DNA of 45,058 nucleotides from Planctomycetaceae bacterium (lineage in GTDB: Bacteria > Planctomycetota > UBA1135 > GCA-002686595). The DNA lies in NCBI GenBank assembly GCA_011525785.1, contig WYBT01000010.1:1-45058 (forward strand), given 5' to 3'. A model generated the notes under the pieces. The model was not told the DNA's origin, did no database searches, and saw only the letters and a list, made by a program, of their open reading frames with translations. This document shows, piece by piece, positions 35,699-44,603 of this stretch (positions within the stretch are counted from its first letter, which is position 1; every line of letters starts with the position of its first letter). Both the position numbers and the translations under genes were made by a program.

Positions 35699-36711
35699 CG
35701 CGCGGCGGGTTCCTCGACTTCGCCCACGGACGCGAGCACGCTCGTGAGCACGTCGACGCCGCGCACTCCATCCAGTCGCGCGCGGTGGTCGAGCACCAGG
35801 CGATGGGCGAGGGCGCTGCTCGCGACCGCGCGCACGTCGTCGAAGCCCACGTTGGGCTTGCCCGCGAGCAAGGCGTGTGCGCGCGCCGCCTCTCCGATGG
35901 CGATCGCGCCGCGCGGGCTCGCGCCGTGGCGCACGTAGTCGCGCACCTTGGCCGGCGCGCTCGCGCGCGTGGGATGCGTCGCCTCGACCAGGCGCGCGAT
36001 CCAGCTCGCGACCGCGCGCGGCAGGAACACGGCGTCGACCGCGGCGAACAACTCCGCGAGGCGCGCGGCGTCGGTCACGGGCTCGAGCTGCGGCGGACGG
36101 CCGCCGCGGCGCTCGCACAGGATCGACTCGAGCACGTCGCGCTCGACGGCGCCGACCTCGAGCTTGAACAGGAAGCGGTCGAGCTGCGCTTCGGGCAGCG
36201 GGTAGGTGCCCTCGAGCTCGATCGGGTTCTGCGTGGCGAGCACGTAGAACGGATCGGGCAGCGTGCGCGTCTCGCCCAGCACGCTGACGCGCCGCTCCGC
36301 CATCGCTTCGAGCAGTGCGGACTGCGTCTTGGGGCTCGCGCGGTTGATTTCGTCGGCCAGCAGCACGTTCGCGAACACCGGCCCGGCGTGGAACACGAAG
36401 TTGCGTCGGCCGTGCTCGTCCTCTTCGAGGATGTGGCCGCCGGTGACGTCGCCGGGCATCAGATCGGGCGTGAACTGCAGGCGCCGGAACTCCAGGCCCA
36501 GCAGCCGCGCGAGCGCCTTGACGAGTTCGGTCTTGCCCAGGCCCGGCAGGCCTTCGAGGAGCACGTGGCCGCGCGCGAGACACGCGACGAGCACTTGGCG
36601 CGTGAGCGCTTGCTGACCCAGCAAGGTCGCGTCGAGCCCGGCGAGGATGGCGAGGGCGCTCGAGCGCGCGACTTCGACTTGGGCGGGGGTGAGCAGGGCG
36701 CCTGCGCTCAT
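35695..36711 (-). CDS. moxR: MoxR-family AAA+ ATPase
   Basis: The 338-residue ATPase has Walker A G-L-P-G-L-G-K-T (54-61), Walker B L-L-A-D-E-I-N-R (D120, E121), sensor I A-T-Q-N-P-I-E, and the arginine-finger segment E-A-Q-L-D-R-F. A C-terminal lid domain contains G-A-S-P-R-G, a MoxR hallmark. MoxR proteins act as chaperone-like ATPases for VWA partners. Three are encoded nearby: DUF58, the BatA-like protein and the double-VWA protein. It overlaps the next gene by four bases. Confidence 0.95.
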   Translation of the reverse strand: MSAGALLTPAQVEVARSSALAILAGLDATLLGQQALTRQVLVACLARGHVLLEGLPGLGKTELVKALARLLGLEFRRLQFTPDLMPGDVTGGHILEEDEHGRRNFVFHAGPVFANVLLADEINRASPKTQSALLEAMAERRVSVLGETRTLPDPFYVLATQNPIELEGTYPLPEAQLDRFLFKLEVGAVERDVLESILCERRGGRPPQLEPVTDAARLAELFAAVDAVFLPRAVASWIARLVEATHPTRASAPAKVRDYVRHGASPRGAIAIGEAARAHALLAGKPNVGFDDVRAVASSALAHRLVLDHRARLDGVRGVDVLTSVLASVGEVEEPAAR

Positions 36712-36760
36712 CGCGGGGGGAGAGATCTCGGGTTCTTTGGAAGAGCGGCGGCAGCCGGAG

Positions 36761-37123
36761 TCAACGCTCGTCGCCGCCGAAGAAGTTGCGCACGGCCTCG
36801 CGGTGCTGCGGCGCCAGGCGGCGCTTGGCGCTGGCCTCGCCCGCAGAGAGCGCCGTCGCCGCGCGCTCGGATGATTCCTGTGTCGCTTGCGTGCGCGGCG
36901 CGCCGGCGCTGACTCCGAGCAGCTGCATGCGCTCGAGCTCCAACGCGCCGGGCGGCAGCGCTTGCTCGACGAAGCGCTCGGCGGCCTTCGCGCTCTCGCC
37001 GCTGTATTCGAGCGGTGCGTGCCCCGGTCCGCGCGAGACGCCGCCGGCGCCGCCGCCGCTCAATGCGCCCGAGGCGCTCAGTGTGTGTGCTACGCCCCCG
37101 GCGCAGCCCTTGCCGCGGCCGCG
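36761..37123 (-). other. In-frame continuation of the coiled-coil gene after a UGA
   Basis: This stretch is in the same frame as the gene ending at 37124 and is open for 120 codons after its TGA. It encodes R-G-R-G-K-G-C, then G-G-V-S-R-G-P-G-H-A-P-L-E-Y, and ends R-R-L-A-P-Q-H-R-E-A-V-R-N-F-F-G-G. Both motifs look like the C-terminus of the same protein in related bacteria (from memory). There is no good separate start: the first usable one is TTG at 37063 with no ribosome site. Readthrough, selenocysteine insertion, a nonsense mutation or a base error could explain it. Confidence 0.55.
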
Positions 37124-38221
37124 TCATGTCCCGCCCGCCTTCTTGCAGTTCTCGTCGCACACGTGGTCGGGGTCGAGCTCCCCGGCCTCGCCCGGCCGCG
37201 CGTCGAGCAGCTCGCTGAGGCGTCGTGCGTCGATCATGCGCGCGGAGGCGAGCTTGCCCAGGCGCTCGAGCGTCTTCGCGTCGAGCTCCCGCGCCAGCTT
37301 GGCGAGTTGCGCCGAGTCGAGCTGGACGCCGGGCGGCAGGCTGTCGAGCTCGCTGCTCTGCGACGGATCCTTCGGGCCGCCGTCGCGCTTGCCCAGTCCA
37401 CCTTCGCCCAGCTTCGCCAGCGCGCGTTCGAGCGCTTCCTGCGCGTGATCGAGGTGCGGATCGCTCGCGGCCTGCGCGAGTTCCTCGGAGGCTTCCTCCG
37501 CCGCCTCCAACGCGCGCGCCGCTTCTTCGGCCAGGCGCTCTTCGAGCCGGTCGAGGGCCTCGAAGGCGCTGTCGAAGCGCTCGGACGCGGCGTTGTCCGA
37601 CACGCGCTCCAGACGCTCGCGCAACTCGAGTTCGAGCTGCGGATCGAGCGCGAGCGAGTCGCTCAGCACTTCCAGTTGCTCTTCGACGCGTTCGAGCGCG
37701 TGCTCGGTGACCAGCGGCGCCGGACCGCGCTCGAGCGGCGGCACGGGAATCACGGCCGCGGCGAGAACGAAGGCGCAGCTCGCCGCCAGTCGCGACAGTG
37801 CGGGCCGCCACGGCGCGCGCGGAAGTTGCGCCAGCGCGGCGTCGATGCGCTGCGCGGCGCGCGGCGACCACGCGCTGCCGCCGAGTTCCGCTTCGGTCAG
37901 CACTTCGCCGCTCGCGCCGCCGTGCACGTCGAGCCACGCGGCCGCGTGAGCGTCGTCCGGTCGGGCGCGCCAGCCGGCGAGTGCGGCGCTCGCGGCCGCC
38001 AGGCCCAGTCCGAGAGCGGGCAAGGCCCAGGGCAGCGGCGTGTGGGGCTCGAGACTGCGCACGACGAGCAACGCCGCGCCAGCGATGCCGCCGGCGATCA
38101 GCACCGCATGGCCGAAGTGCTCCACGCCCCGCGCGAGCGCACGGCGCGTGCGCAGCAGCCCTCGCGCGCGCTCGAGCGGCGGCGAGGCTCTCGTCGACGC
38201 GCGAGCGGACGTGGAACTCAC
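37124..38221 (-). CDS. Coiled-coil membrane protein, possibly interrupted by UGA
   Basis: The GTG at 38221 gives 365 residues. Two transmembrane helices near 35-55 and 64-84, and a third near 145-160, are followed by a long Glu/Leu/Ala-rich coiled coil (~165-275). A C-terminal segment then ends D-H-V-C-D-E-N-C-K-K-A-G-G-T just before TGA (37126-37124). The Cys pair (C355, C359) is continued after the TGA by another Cys, making a Cys-rich knuckle split by the stop. Read through, the protein would be 486 residues. It belongs to a planctomycete-type family that I know only as hypothetical, lying in the same operon as MoxR, which starts 49 bases past the end of the continuation. Confidence 0.72.
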   Translation of the reverse strand: MSSTSARASTRASPPLERARGLLRTRRALARGVEHFGHAVLIAGGIAGAALLVVRSLEPHTPLPWALPALGLGLAAASAALAGWRARPDDAHAAAWLDVHGGASGEVLTEAELGGSAWSPRAAQRIDAALAQLPRAPWRPALSRLAASCAFVLAAAVIPVPPLERGPAPLVTEHALERVEEQLEVLSDSLALDPQLELELRERLERVSDNAASERFDSAFEALDRLEERLAEEAARALEAAEEASEELAQAASDPHLDHAQEALERALAKLGEGGLGKRDGGPKDPSQSSELDSLPPGVQLDSAQLAKLARELDAKTLERLGKLASARMIDARRLSELLDARPGEAGELDPDHVCDENCKKAGGT

Positions 38222-38258
38222 GCGCTCATCGTAGCGCAGAGCACGCGCCGCTCGCGCC

Positions 38259-41200
38259 TCACAGACGCACGTTGAGCTTGCGCTCGGGCTGCCCGGTCAG
38301 CGTCACCGGCTTGGTGATGGTCTTCCCGGCCGCGTCGCGCACGACCACCTTGTAGCGCCCCGGTGCGAGCGGGCCCACGCGTTGCTCGCGGCTAGAGAAC
38401 AGGCCCTTCTGGAAGGCCTCCATGATGGCCGCCATCGAGACCATGCCGTTGACCTGACGGCCCTGGTCGTCGAGCACCTCGACCGAGCACTCGAGCAACT
38501 CGCCCTGATCGTTGGACAGGCTCACCAGGAGCATCGTGGCCGGCGCGAGCGAGAGCGCCACCTCGCCCACCTCGCCGTCGCGCACGCGCACCGGCGCGCT
38601 GTCGGCGCTGGCTTCGTTGGCGGTGCGCGCGAGCACGCTGTACGAGCCCGGGTCGAGCCCGTCGTACACGAACTTGCCGCCGGCGTCGGTCACGATCATC
38701 GAGAAGCGCTCGAGGCTGCGGCCGCGCTCGTCGCGCAGGAAGATCGTCGCGCCGCTGGCGGGCGCGCCGTCGGCCGTGCGCACCAGGCCGGTGAGCTTGC
38801 CCGGGCGGCGCAGCTTGAAGTCGATGCCCTGCACGATCTCGTTGTCGCGCACCACGACGCCGTCGCGCAGTTGTCGGCCACTCTTGGCGCTGCCTTCGCC
38901 GAACATGCCGCCGAACGGCGCGCCGCCGACCGCGACCGTGTACGTGCCCGGCTTGAGCCAGTCGAGCGCGTAGCGGCCCTCCGTGTCGGTCGTGACTTCG
39001 CTGTATTGCTCGCCGAACATCGACGAGTTGCTCACCGGACCGTCGATGAACAAGGTCACGCGCGCCTTGGCCGCCGGCGCGCCCTCGGGATCGACGACGC
39101 GCCCGCGCACGCCGCCGCCGGGCAGATCGATGTCGAAGCGGTGCTCGCGCGTCTGCGGCACGCCGACGCTGCGCGAGATGGTCTGCTGCTCGCCCGCGCC
39201 GCCCAGCTTCTGCACCGTCAACAGGTAGCGCCCGGGCTGCCGCAGATCCGTGCGGTACTGCCCGCTGCTGTCCGAACGGACGAACTTCATGGCCTCCATC
39301 CCGCCGCCGCCGTCGGCCATGAGCGTGACGAACGCGCCCGCGACCGGCGCGCCGCCGTGGCGCACTTCGCCGAACAGGGTCACGGGGTCCTTGGGCGGCG
39401 CGCCGAGCACGATCTCGGTGTCTTCGCCGTCGACTACGCGAGCCGAGGCCATCTGCATGTCGCCGAGCAAACTCATCACGTCGGCTTGAGCGTCCCCGCC
39501 GCTCATCTGGGCGCCCTGACGCGGGAGGTGGATCACGTTCCAGTCGCCGGCGGGCAAGTTCGCGACCACGAACTCGCCGCGCGAATCGGACTTGGCGAAC
39601 TGCTGGTTGAGCGGATCGGCGCCGGATTGCACCTGGATCGTCGATCCGGTCGCGGGCTCGCCCTTGGCGTTGAACACCTTGCCGAGGATGCGGCCGCCGC
39701 GCCGCAGCACGAGCACGACCTCGGTCAAGTCGCTCTCCGGCTCCACCTCCGCGGTGTAGGGCTCGCTCTCGGCGAAATCGTGCCGCCGCGCGACGATCAG
39801 GCGTTGGCCGGCCTCGAGTCCGCTCAAGCTGAACTGCCCCTGCGCGTCGCTGAGCGCGCTCGGCAGCGACAGTCCGCCCTCTTCTTCCTCGACGCGCAAG
39901 TTGCGCATCATCTCGGCCATGTTGAGCTTGAGCGTGACTTCGGCGTTCGCGACCGGGACGCCGTTGGGATCGCGCACGACGCCGCGGATCACGCCGCCGC
40001 GCTGGAGCACGAATTCGAGCGGAGCGGGGGCCGTCTCCGCGGTGATCTCGAGCTCGAGCGGAGCGCTGCGCGGATAGCCCTCGGCTGCGACGTCGACGAG
40101 CCACTCCCCGCGCGTCAGTCCGCCCAGTTCGAAGGCGCCGTCGACGGAGTCCGCGACCTTCTTCGTGCGCTGCTCGCCGCCCATTCCGGGGATCGGGCCG
40201 CCGGTCTGCTGGCGCGCGCTGACGACGAAGTGGGTGAGCGGCTCGCCGCGCGTGTTGCTGACCTTGCCTTGGATCGAGATCGGAGCGCGCAGCACGAGCT
40301 CGACGTCCTGCGCGCCGGGCGCGACGTGGTCGGCGCGCGCGGTCCAGGCCTCGATGCTGTCGCGCTCGGCGGACTTGCCGTCCAGCGTCGCCATGGCGCG
40401 CACGGTGAACGGACCTTTGCCCAGGCCAGTCACCTTGAAGCGTCCTTCGGCGTCGGTTGTCGCGTCGCCTTCGGCGCCTTGCCAGGCGTTGAACGCGCCC
40501 ATGCCGCTCAAGGCCGTGACGTCGAAGCTCACGCGCACTTTGACGTCCGGGGCTGCGCGACCGTCGTCCCACACGAGGCGCCCCGCGATGCTGGCGCCGC
40601 TGCGCAGCTCGATGCGCAGCGGGGGAGCGAGCTCGCCCTCGACGATCGTCGCTTTGGCGTCGCCTTCGAGGTATCCGTCCGCGCTCACGCGCACCTGCGT
40701 CGCTGCGGCGGGCAGATGCGCCAGCACGAAGCTGCCGTCCGGTTCGCTCTTGGCCGAGCGCACGCGGAAGCCGCCCTGTCCGAACATCTCGGGATCGATG
40801 CGCGCGACGAGCTCGGCCCCGGCGATCGGCTGACCGGCCTCGTCGACCACCGAGCCGCGCAGTTCACCACCGTGCGCGAGCTGGACGTCGAGCGAAGTCC
40901 GCGCGCCGGCCGTCACGCTGAAGCGCTCGCTCTTGTGCGCCGCGAGCAGCTTGGGCATCAGGCGCAGGTCGTAGTCCGACTGCGGGTCCACGCCGCGGAA
41001 CTCGAACGCGAGCTGCGGGCTGGGGCGCGTCGTGTACTCGCGCAAGCGGTGGGCGCTCGCGGCGCGCGCGACGTTCGCCATGCGCAGCGCGTCGAACTGC
41101 AGCGTCAGGTCGCACTTGGCGAGGTCGCGCTGCTCCGCGCTCGCGTCGCCGGGCAGGACGAGTCGCCCCACGACCCAGGCGCCCAGTTGCGCTTCGATCC

Positions 41201-41756
41201 GCACTTCCTCGTCGCCGCGCGTCGCACCCAGTGCGAACGCGCTGCGCGCGAAGCAGTAGCGTGCGCGCAGCGCGATCCAGGCCTCGCCCGCGGCGGGCGC
41301 CTGGATTTCGAAGCGACCTTGCGCCTCGACTGGCGCGCGCGCCACGAGCCGCTCGAGCGACTCGAACTCGTGCTCGGGCGTGTCGAGCGCGATCCGCTGC
41401 GGGTCGGCGCCGCCCGTGAACACCAGCACCTCGAGTTGCTCATCCGCGGGCACCCCCGGGGGCAGCACGATCGTCCCGCGCACGCTTGTGACCTGTCCCT
41501 CGACGCGTTGAACGCGCGGGGTCTCGGTCCGGGCCTGGGCTTGCGATGCGTCGTCTTCGATGGCCTCGGGGCCGGGCGCAGCGGTCTGCGGCGGCGTCTG
41601 CGGAGCGCTCGCGGGCTCAGCGACAGCTGCGGGGCGCGCAGGAGCGCTCACGTCGGCCGGTTCAATGTCGGAGTCGCTGAACTGCAGCCACGCGTACAGG
41701 CACGCGATCAGGGCCGCTAGCGCGAGGAACGCCGCGGCCGGAGAGGTCGGCTTCAT
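38259..41756 (-). CDS. Exported carboxypeptidase-regulatory-like repeat protein
   Basis: The ATG at 41756 gives 1165 residues. An N-terminal signal anchor (A-A-A-F-L-A-L-A-A-L-I-A-C-L-Y-A-W-L) and a Pro/Ala-rich linker precede about ten tandem beta-sandwich units. These have the recurrent pattern G-x-V-x-D-x-x-G-x-P-x-x-x-A-x-V followed by S-D-x-x-G-x-F-x-x-x-x-L, as in carboxypeptidase-regulatory-like domains. It is probably anchored in the membrane with its repeats outside the cytoplasm, serving in adhesion or scaffolding. It is the first gene of the leftward operon leading to moxR; 37 bases separate it from the coiled-coil gene. No sortase or other C-terminal sorting signal is visible. Confidence 0.85.
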   Translation of the reverse strand: MKPTSPAAAFLALAALIACLYAWLQFSDSDIEPADVSAPARPAAVAEPASAPQTPPQTAAPGPEAIEDDASQAQARTETPRVQRVEGQVTSVRGTIVLPPGVPADEQLEVLVFTGGADPQRIALDTPEHEFESLERLVARAPVEAQGRFEIQAPAAGEAWIALRARYCFARSAFALGATRGDEEVRIEAQLGAWVVGRLVLPGDASAEQRDLAKCDLTLQFDALRMANVARAASAHRLREYTTRPSPQLAFEFRGVDPQSDYDLRLMPKLLAAHKSERFSVTAGARTSLDVQLAHGGELRGSVVDEAGQPIAGAELVARIDPEMFGQGGFRVRSAKSEPDGSFVLAHLPAAATQVRVSADGYLEGDAKATIVEGELAPPLRIELRSGASIAGRLVWDDGRAAPDVKVRVSFDVTALSGMGAFNAWQGAEGDATTDAEGRFKVTGLGKGPFTVRAMATLDGKSAERDSIEAWTARADHVAPGAQDVELVLRAPISIQGKVSNTRGEPLTHFVVSARQQTGGPIPGMGGEQRTKKVADSVDGAFELGGLTRGEWLVDVAAEGYPRSAPLELEITAETAPAPLEFVLQRGGVIRGVVRDPNGVPVANAEVTLKLNMAEMMRNLRVEEEEGGLSLPSALSDAQGQFSLSGLEAGQRLIVARRHDFAESEPYTAEVEPESDLTEVVLVLRRGGRILGKVFNAKGEPATGSTIQVQSGADPLNQQFAKSDSRGEFVVANLPAGDWNVIHLPRQGAQMSGGDAQADVMSLLGDMQMASARVVDGEDTEIVLGAPPKDPVTLFGEVRHGGAPVAGAFVTLMADGGGGMEAMKFVRSDSSGQYRTDLRQPGRYLLTVQKLGGAGEQQTISRSVGVPQTREHRFDIDLPGGGVRGRVVDPEGAPAAKARVTLFIDGPVSNSSMFGEQYSEVTTDTEGRYALDWLKPGTYTVAVGGAPFGGMFGEGSAKSGRQLRDGVVVRDNEIVQGIDFKLRRPGKLTGLVRTADGAPASGATIFLRDERGRSLERFSMIVTDAGGKFVYDGLDPGSYSVLARTANEASADSAPVRVRDGEVGEVALSLAPATMLLVSLSNDQGELLECSVEVLDDQGRQVNGMVSMAAIMEAFQKGLFSSREQRVGPLAPGRYKVVVRDAAGKTITKPVTLTGQPERKLNVRL

Positions 41757-42037
41757 CGAGGGGGTGAGCGCCGCGGGGCTGGCGGCGTCAGAGGTGGAGG
41801 AGCAGGGCGCGGGCTTCGCAGTCGAGGGCGGGCGAAGCTGAGCCGCTCGGGCGCGCGCCGCTAACGAAAGTCGTGCCGCTCGAGGATACGCGTGACTTGC
41901 GCGGATTCGGCGCACGGATCGGGCGCCGCCGTCGCGCGCGCGAGCAGGAGTTGCCGAGACGGGCCGCGAGCGTGCGTCTCGAGCGAGTGCGCCTGCGGCG
42001 AATTGCGCGGCCAGGAGCCGATCGAGCCGAGCGCGCG
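41757..42037. other. Intergenic region without recognisable gene
   Basis: These 281 GC-rich bases separate boxR from the leftward repeat-protein gene. They should hold that gene's promoter and the boxR terminator. I see no RNA gene, no convincing hexamers and no coding region with family similarity. Confidence 0.5.
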
Positions 42038-42835
42038 CTAACCGACGGCCGAACTGCGGCCCAGCGCGACCAGCACCTGCGCCAGCGCGGCCTCGAGCGC
42101 GAGCTTCGAAGTGTCGAGGTGCAGCGCGCAGCGACGGTACTGGGGCTCGCGCTCGGCGAGCAGGCGGCGCAGCTCGTCCATCGCGCGCGGCCGGCCGCGC
42201 ATGGGCCGCTCGTCGCCTTGCGCCGCGACGCGCGCGAGGTGGTCCTCGGGCGTCGCGTGCAGCCACACCGTGTGGCACGTCGCGAGCAGCCGCTCGAAGG
42301 TGGCCGGCGCGCTGGCGATCGATCCGCCGGTGGCGATCACCACGCGCTCACCCTCGGCGAGCACCTGCTCGAGCGCCTCGGCCTCCCAGCGCCGGAAGCC
42401 CAGGCTGCCGTGCAGCTCGAAGATCGAGGCGATCGACATGCCGGCCAGCTCCTCGATGCGCCGGTCGAGCTCGACGAACGGGACCTCCAGTTCGAGCGCG
42501 AGCCGCCGTCCGAGCGTCGACTTGCCCGCGCCGCGCAGCCCGACCAGCGCGATGCGCTCGGCGACGCGCGTGGGGACGTCGAGCAGTTCGCTGGGCGTGG
42601 CGCCGAGCGCGTGCGCGAGCGCTGCGAGCTTGGCGACCGAGAGGTTGGCGCGACCGGCCTCGGTCTCGGTGACGTGGCGGCGGCTCACGGCGGAGCGCTC
42701 GGCCAGCTCCGAGACGGTCCAGCCGCGGCGCTCGCGGGCGGATCGGACGCGCTTGCCGACGCCGCGCAGGAAGGCGGCCAGGTCCGCGGGCGCGATTTCG
42801 GCGGGCTGGGGTTGCGAGGGGGTCGACTGAGCCAT
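42038..42835 (-). CDS. boxR: BoxR-type benzoyl-CoA-responsive repressor (HTH + shikimate kinase-like)
   Basis: The 265-residue protein starts at the ATG at 42835. Residues ~25-88 are an XRE-type helix-turn-helix (W-T-V-S-E-L-A-E-R-S-A-V-S-R-R-H-V). Residues ~94-260 are a shikimate kinase-like domain with Walker A G-L-R-G-A-G-K-S-T (99-107) and A-T-G-G-S. This fusion defines the BzdR/BoxR family, in which the kinase-like domain binds benzoyl-CoA and relieves repression of benzoate genes. It is divergent from boxC, so it probably controls boxCB and itself. Confidence 0.93.
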   Translation of the reverse strand: MAQSTPSQPQPAEIAPADLAAFLRGVGKRVRSARERRGWTVSELAERSAVSRRHVTETEAGRANLSVAKLAALAHALGATPSELLDVPTRVAERIALVGLRGAGKSTLGRRLALELEVPFVELDRRIEELAGMSIASIFELHGSLGFRRWEAEALEQVLAEGERVVIATGGSIASAPATFERLLATCHTVWLHATPEDHLARVAAQGDERPMRGRPRAMDELRRLLAEREPQYRRCALHLDTSKLALEAALAQVLVALGRSSAVG

Positions 42836-42862
42836 AAACTTCCCGAGGTGCGGGGCTGATGA

Positions 42863-42874
42863 GCAGTATATTGC
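42863..42874. promoter_or_regulatory. Divergent promoter/operator between boxR and boxC
   Basis: GCA-GTATAT-TGC (42863-42874) is a near-palindrome and an AT-rich island in very GC-rich DNA. The top strand contains TATATT (42867-42872) and the bottom strand TATACT (42870-42865), each matching the -10 consensus at five of six bases. BoxR/BzdR operators are built on TGCA-type half sites, so a repressor here would block both promoters. No good -35 was found. Confidence 0.5.
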
Positions 42875-42933
42875 GCATCGAGGCCTCTCGCAAGCTGCTC
42901 CGACCCGAACCGACGACCCGAAAGCACCGAACC

Positions 42934-44583
42934 GTGGCCGCCACCGCTGCTCCGACCCAGCCCGTCTCGTTCCAGACGCACCCCAGCCGCTACAAGCACT
43001 GGCAACTGTCGATCGACGGCGACGTCGCGACCTTGCGCATGAACGTGCAGCCGCTCGAGGGCCAGCGCGAGGGCTACGAGCTCAAGCTCAACAGCTACGA
43101 CATCGGGGTCGACGTCGAGCTGAACGACGCGGTGCAGCGCCTGCGCTTCGAGCACCCGCAAGTGCGCTGCGTGGTGCTCACCGGCTCGCTCGACCGCGTG
43201 TTCTGCGCCGGCGCGAACATCGTGATGCTGCGCACCAGCACGCACGGCTTCAAAGTCAACTTCTGCAAGTACACCAACGAGACGCGCCTGGGTATCGAAG
43301 ACGCGAGCGCGACGAGCGGCATCCGCTTCCTCGCGGCGCTCAACGGCACGGCCTCGGGCGGCGGCTACGAGCTGGCGCTGGCGTGCGACAAGATCCTGCT
43401 CGTCGACGACCGCAACAGCGCGGTGAGCTTCCCTGAAGTGCCGCTGCTCGGCGTGCTGCCGGGCACCGGCGGGCTCACGCGCATCACCGACAAGCGCAAG
43501 ATCCGCCGCGACCACTGCGACGTGTTCTCGACCGTCGCCGAAGGCATCAAGGGCAAGCGCGCGGTCGAGTGGAACCTGGTCGACGCGATCGCGCCGCTGT
43601 CGAAGTGGAACGAGTCGGTGAGCGCCATGGCGCGTCAACTCGCCGACAGCGTGCCGCAGCGCGCGACGAAGGGCGTCGAGCTCGACGAGGTGAAGGCGCA
43701 GGACGAAGGCGACGTGCGGCGCTACACCTACGTCGAAGTGAAGCACGACCGCGCGCAGAAGCTGGTCGAGCTCACGCTCACCGCGCCGGCGACGTGCGCG
43801 AAGGGCGCTGACGAAGCGCTCGCGCAGGGTGCGAAGTGGTGGATCCTGCGCGCCATGCGCGAGCTCGACGACGCGCTGTGCCACCTGCGCTTCAACGAGC
43901 CGGACACCGCGCTGATCCTGCTGCGCGTGAAGGGCTCGAGCGCGACGCTCGCCAGCACCGACGAACTGCTCGCGAAGAACGAGAACTGGTTCGTGAACGA
44001 AGTGCGCCAGTACGTGCGCCGCACGCTCAAGCGCGTCGACAACATGGCGAAGAGCCTGTACGCCGTCGCCGACGAGGGCACGTGCTTCGTCGGGACGGGC
44101 CTCGAGCTCGCGCTTGCGTGCGATCGCGTCTACGTGCTCGACGATCCCGACCGCCCGGTGCAGATGGGCGTCACCAGCGCGAACCGCGGCATGTTCCCCA
44201 TGTCCAACGGCATCTCGCGGCTCGAAACGCGCTTCCTCGGCACGCCGGAGAAGGTGGGGGAAGTGCTCGGCGCGGGCGCGAGCTTCGACGCGGCGGCTGC
44301 GAACGATTTGGGCCTGGCGACCTTCGCGCCCGACGCGATCGACTGGGACGACGAGCTGCGCCTCGCCATCGAAGAGCGCGCTTCGTTCTCACCCGACGCG
44401 ATGACCGGCATGGAGGCGAACCTGCGCTTCGCCGGCCCCGAAACCATGGAGACCAAAATCTTCGGGCGCCTCAGCGCCTGGCAGAACTGGATCTTCCAAC
44501 GCCCCAACGCGGTCGGTCCGCGCGGCGCGCTCACCTGCTACGGAACACCGATGCGGCCGCAGTTCGACGGCTCGCGCACCTGA
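42934..44583 (+). CDS. boxC: Benzoyl-CoA-dihydrodiol lyase
   Basis: BoxC opens the ring of 2,3-epoxybenzoyl-CoA by hydrolysis, giving 3,4-didehydroadipyl-CoA semialdehyde and formate. The GTG at 42934 gives 549 residues, close to known BoxC, and begins V-S-F-Q-T-H-P-S-R-Y-K-H-W-Q-L, as homologues do. An ATG at 42859 would add 25 atypical residues and overlap the promoter. Two crotonase-fold halves are visible, with C-A-G-A-N-I-V-M-L and G-T-A-S-G-G-G-Y-E-L-A-L-A-C-D in the first, and G-T-C-F-V-G-T-G-L-E-L-A-L-A-C-D in the second. It is followed after 20 bases by boxB. Confidence 0.95.
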   Translation: MAATAAPTQPVSFQTHPSRYKHWQLSIDGDVATLRMNVQPLEGQREGYELKLNSYDIGVDVELNDAVQRLRFEHPQVRCVVLTGSLDRVFCAGANIVMLRTSTHGFKVNFCKYTNETRLGIEDASATSGIRFLAALNGTASGGGYELALACDKILLVDDRNSAVSFPEVPLLGVLPGTGGLTRITDKRKIRRDHCDVFSTVAEGIKGKRAVEWNLVDAIAPLSKWNESVSAMARQLADSVPQRATKGVELDEVKAQDEGDVRRYTYVEVKHDRAQKLVELTLTAPATCAKGADEALAQGAKWWILRAMRELDDALCHLRFNEPDTALILLRVKGSSATLASTDELLAKNENWFVNEVRQYVRRTLKRVDNMAKSLYAVADEGTCFVGTGLELALACDRVYVLDDPDRPVQMGVTSANRGMFPMSNGISRLETRFLGTPEKVGEVLGAGASFDAAAANDLGLATFAPDAIDWDDELRLAIEERASFSPDAMTGMEANLRFAGPETMETKIFGRLSAWQNWIFQRPNAVGPRGALTCYGTPMRPQFDGSRT

Positions 44584-44603
44584 TCTGAAAGGGACTCTGA
44601 ACC

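Noticed and set aside
37085..37123. SECIS element after the UGA at 37124-37126
   Set aside because: The most stable hairpin has its loop only 13 bases after the UGA with sequence AAGG; the alternative has a three-base-pair stem. Neither meets the usual bSECIS pattern.
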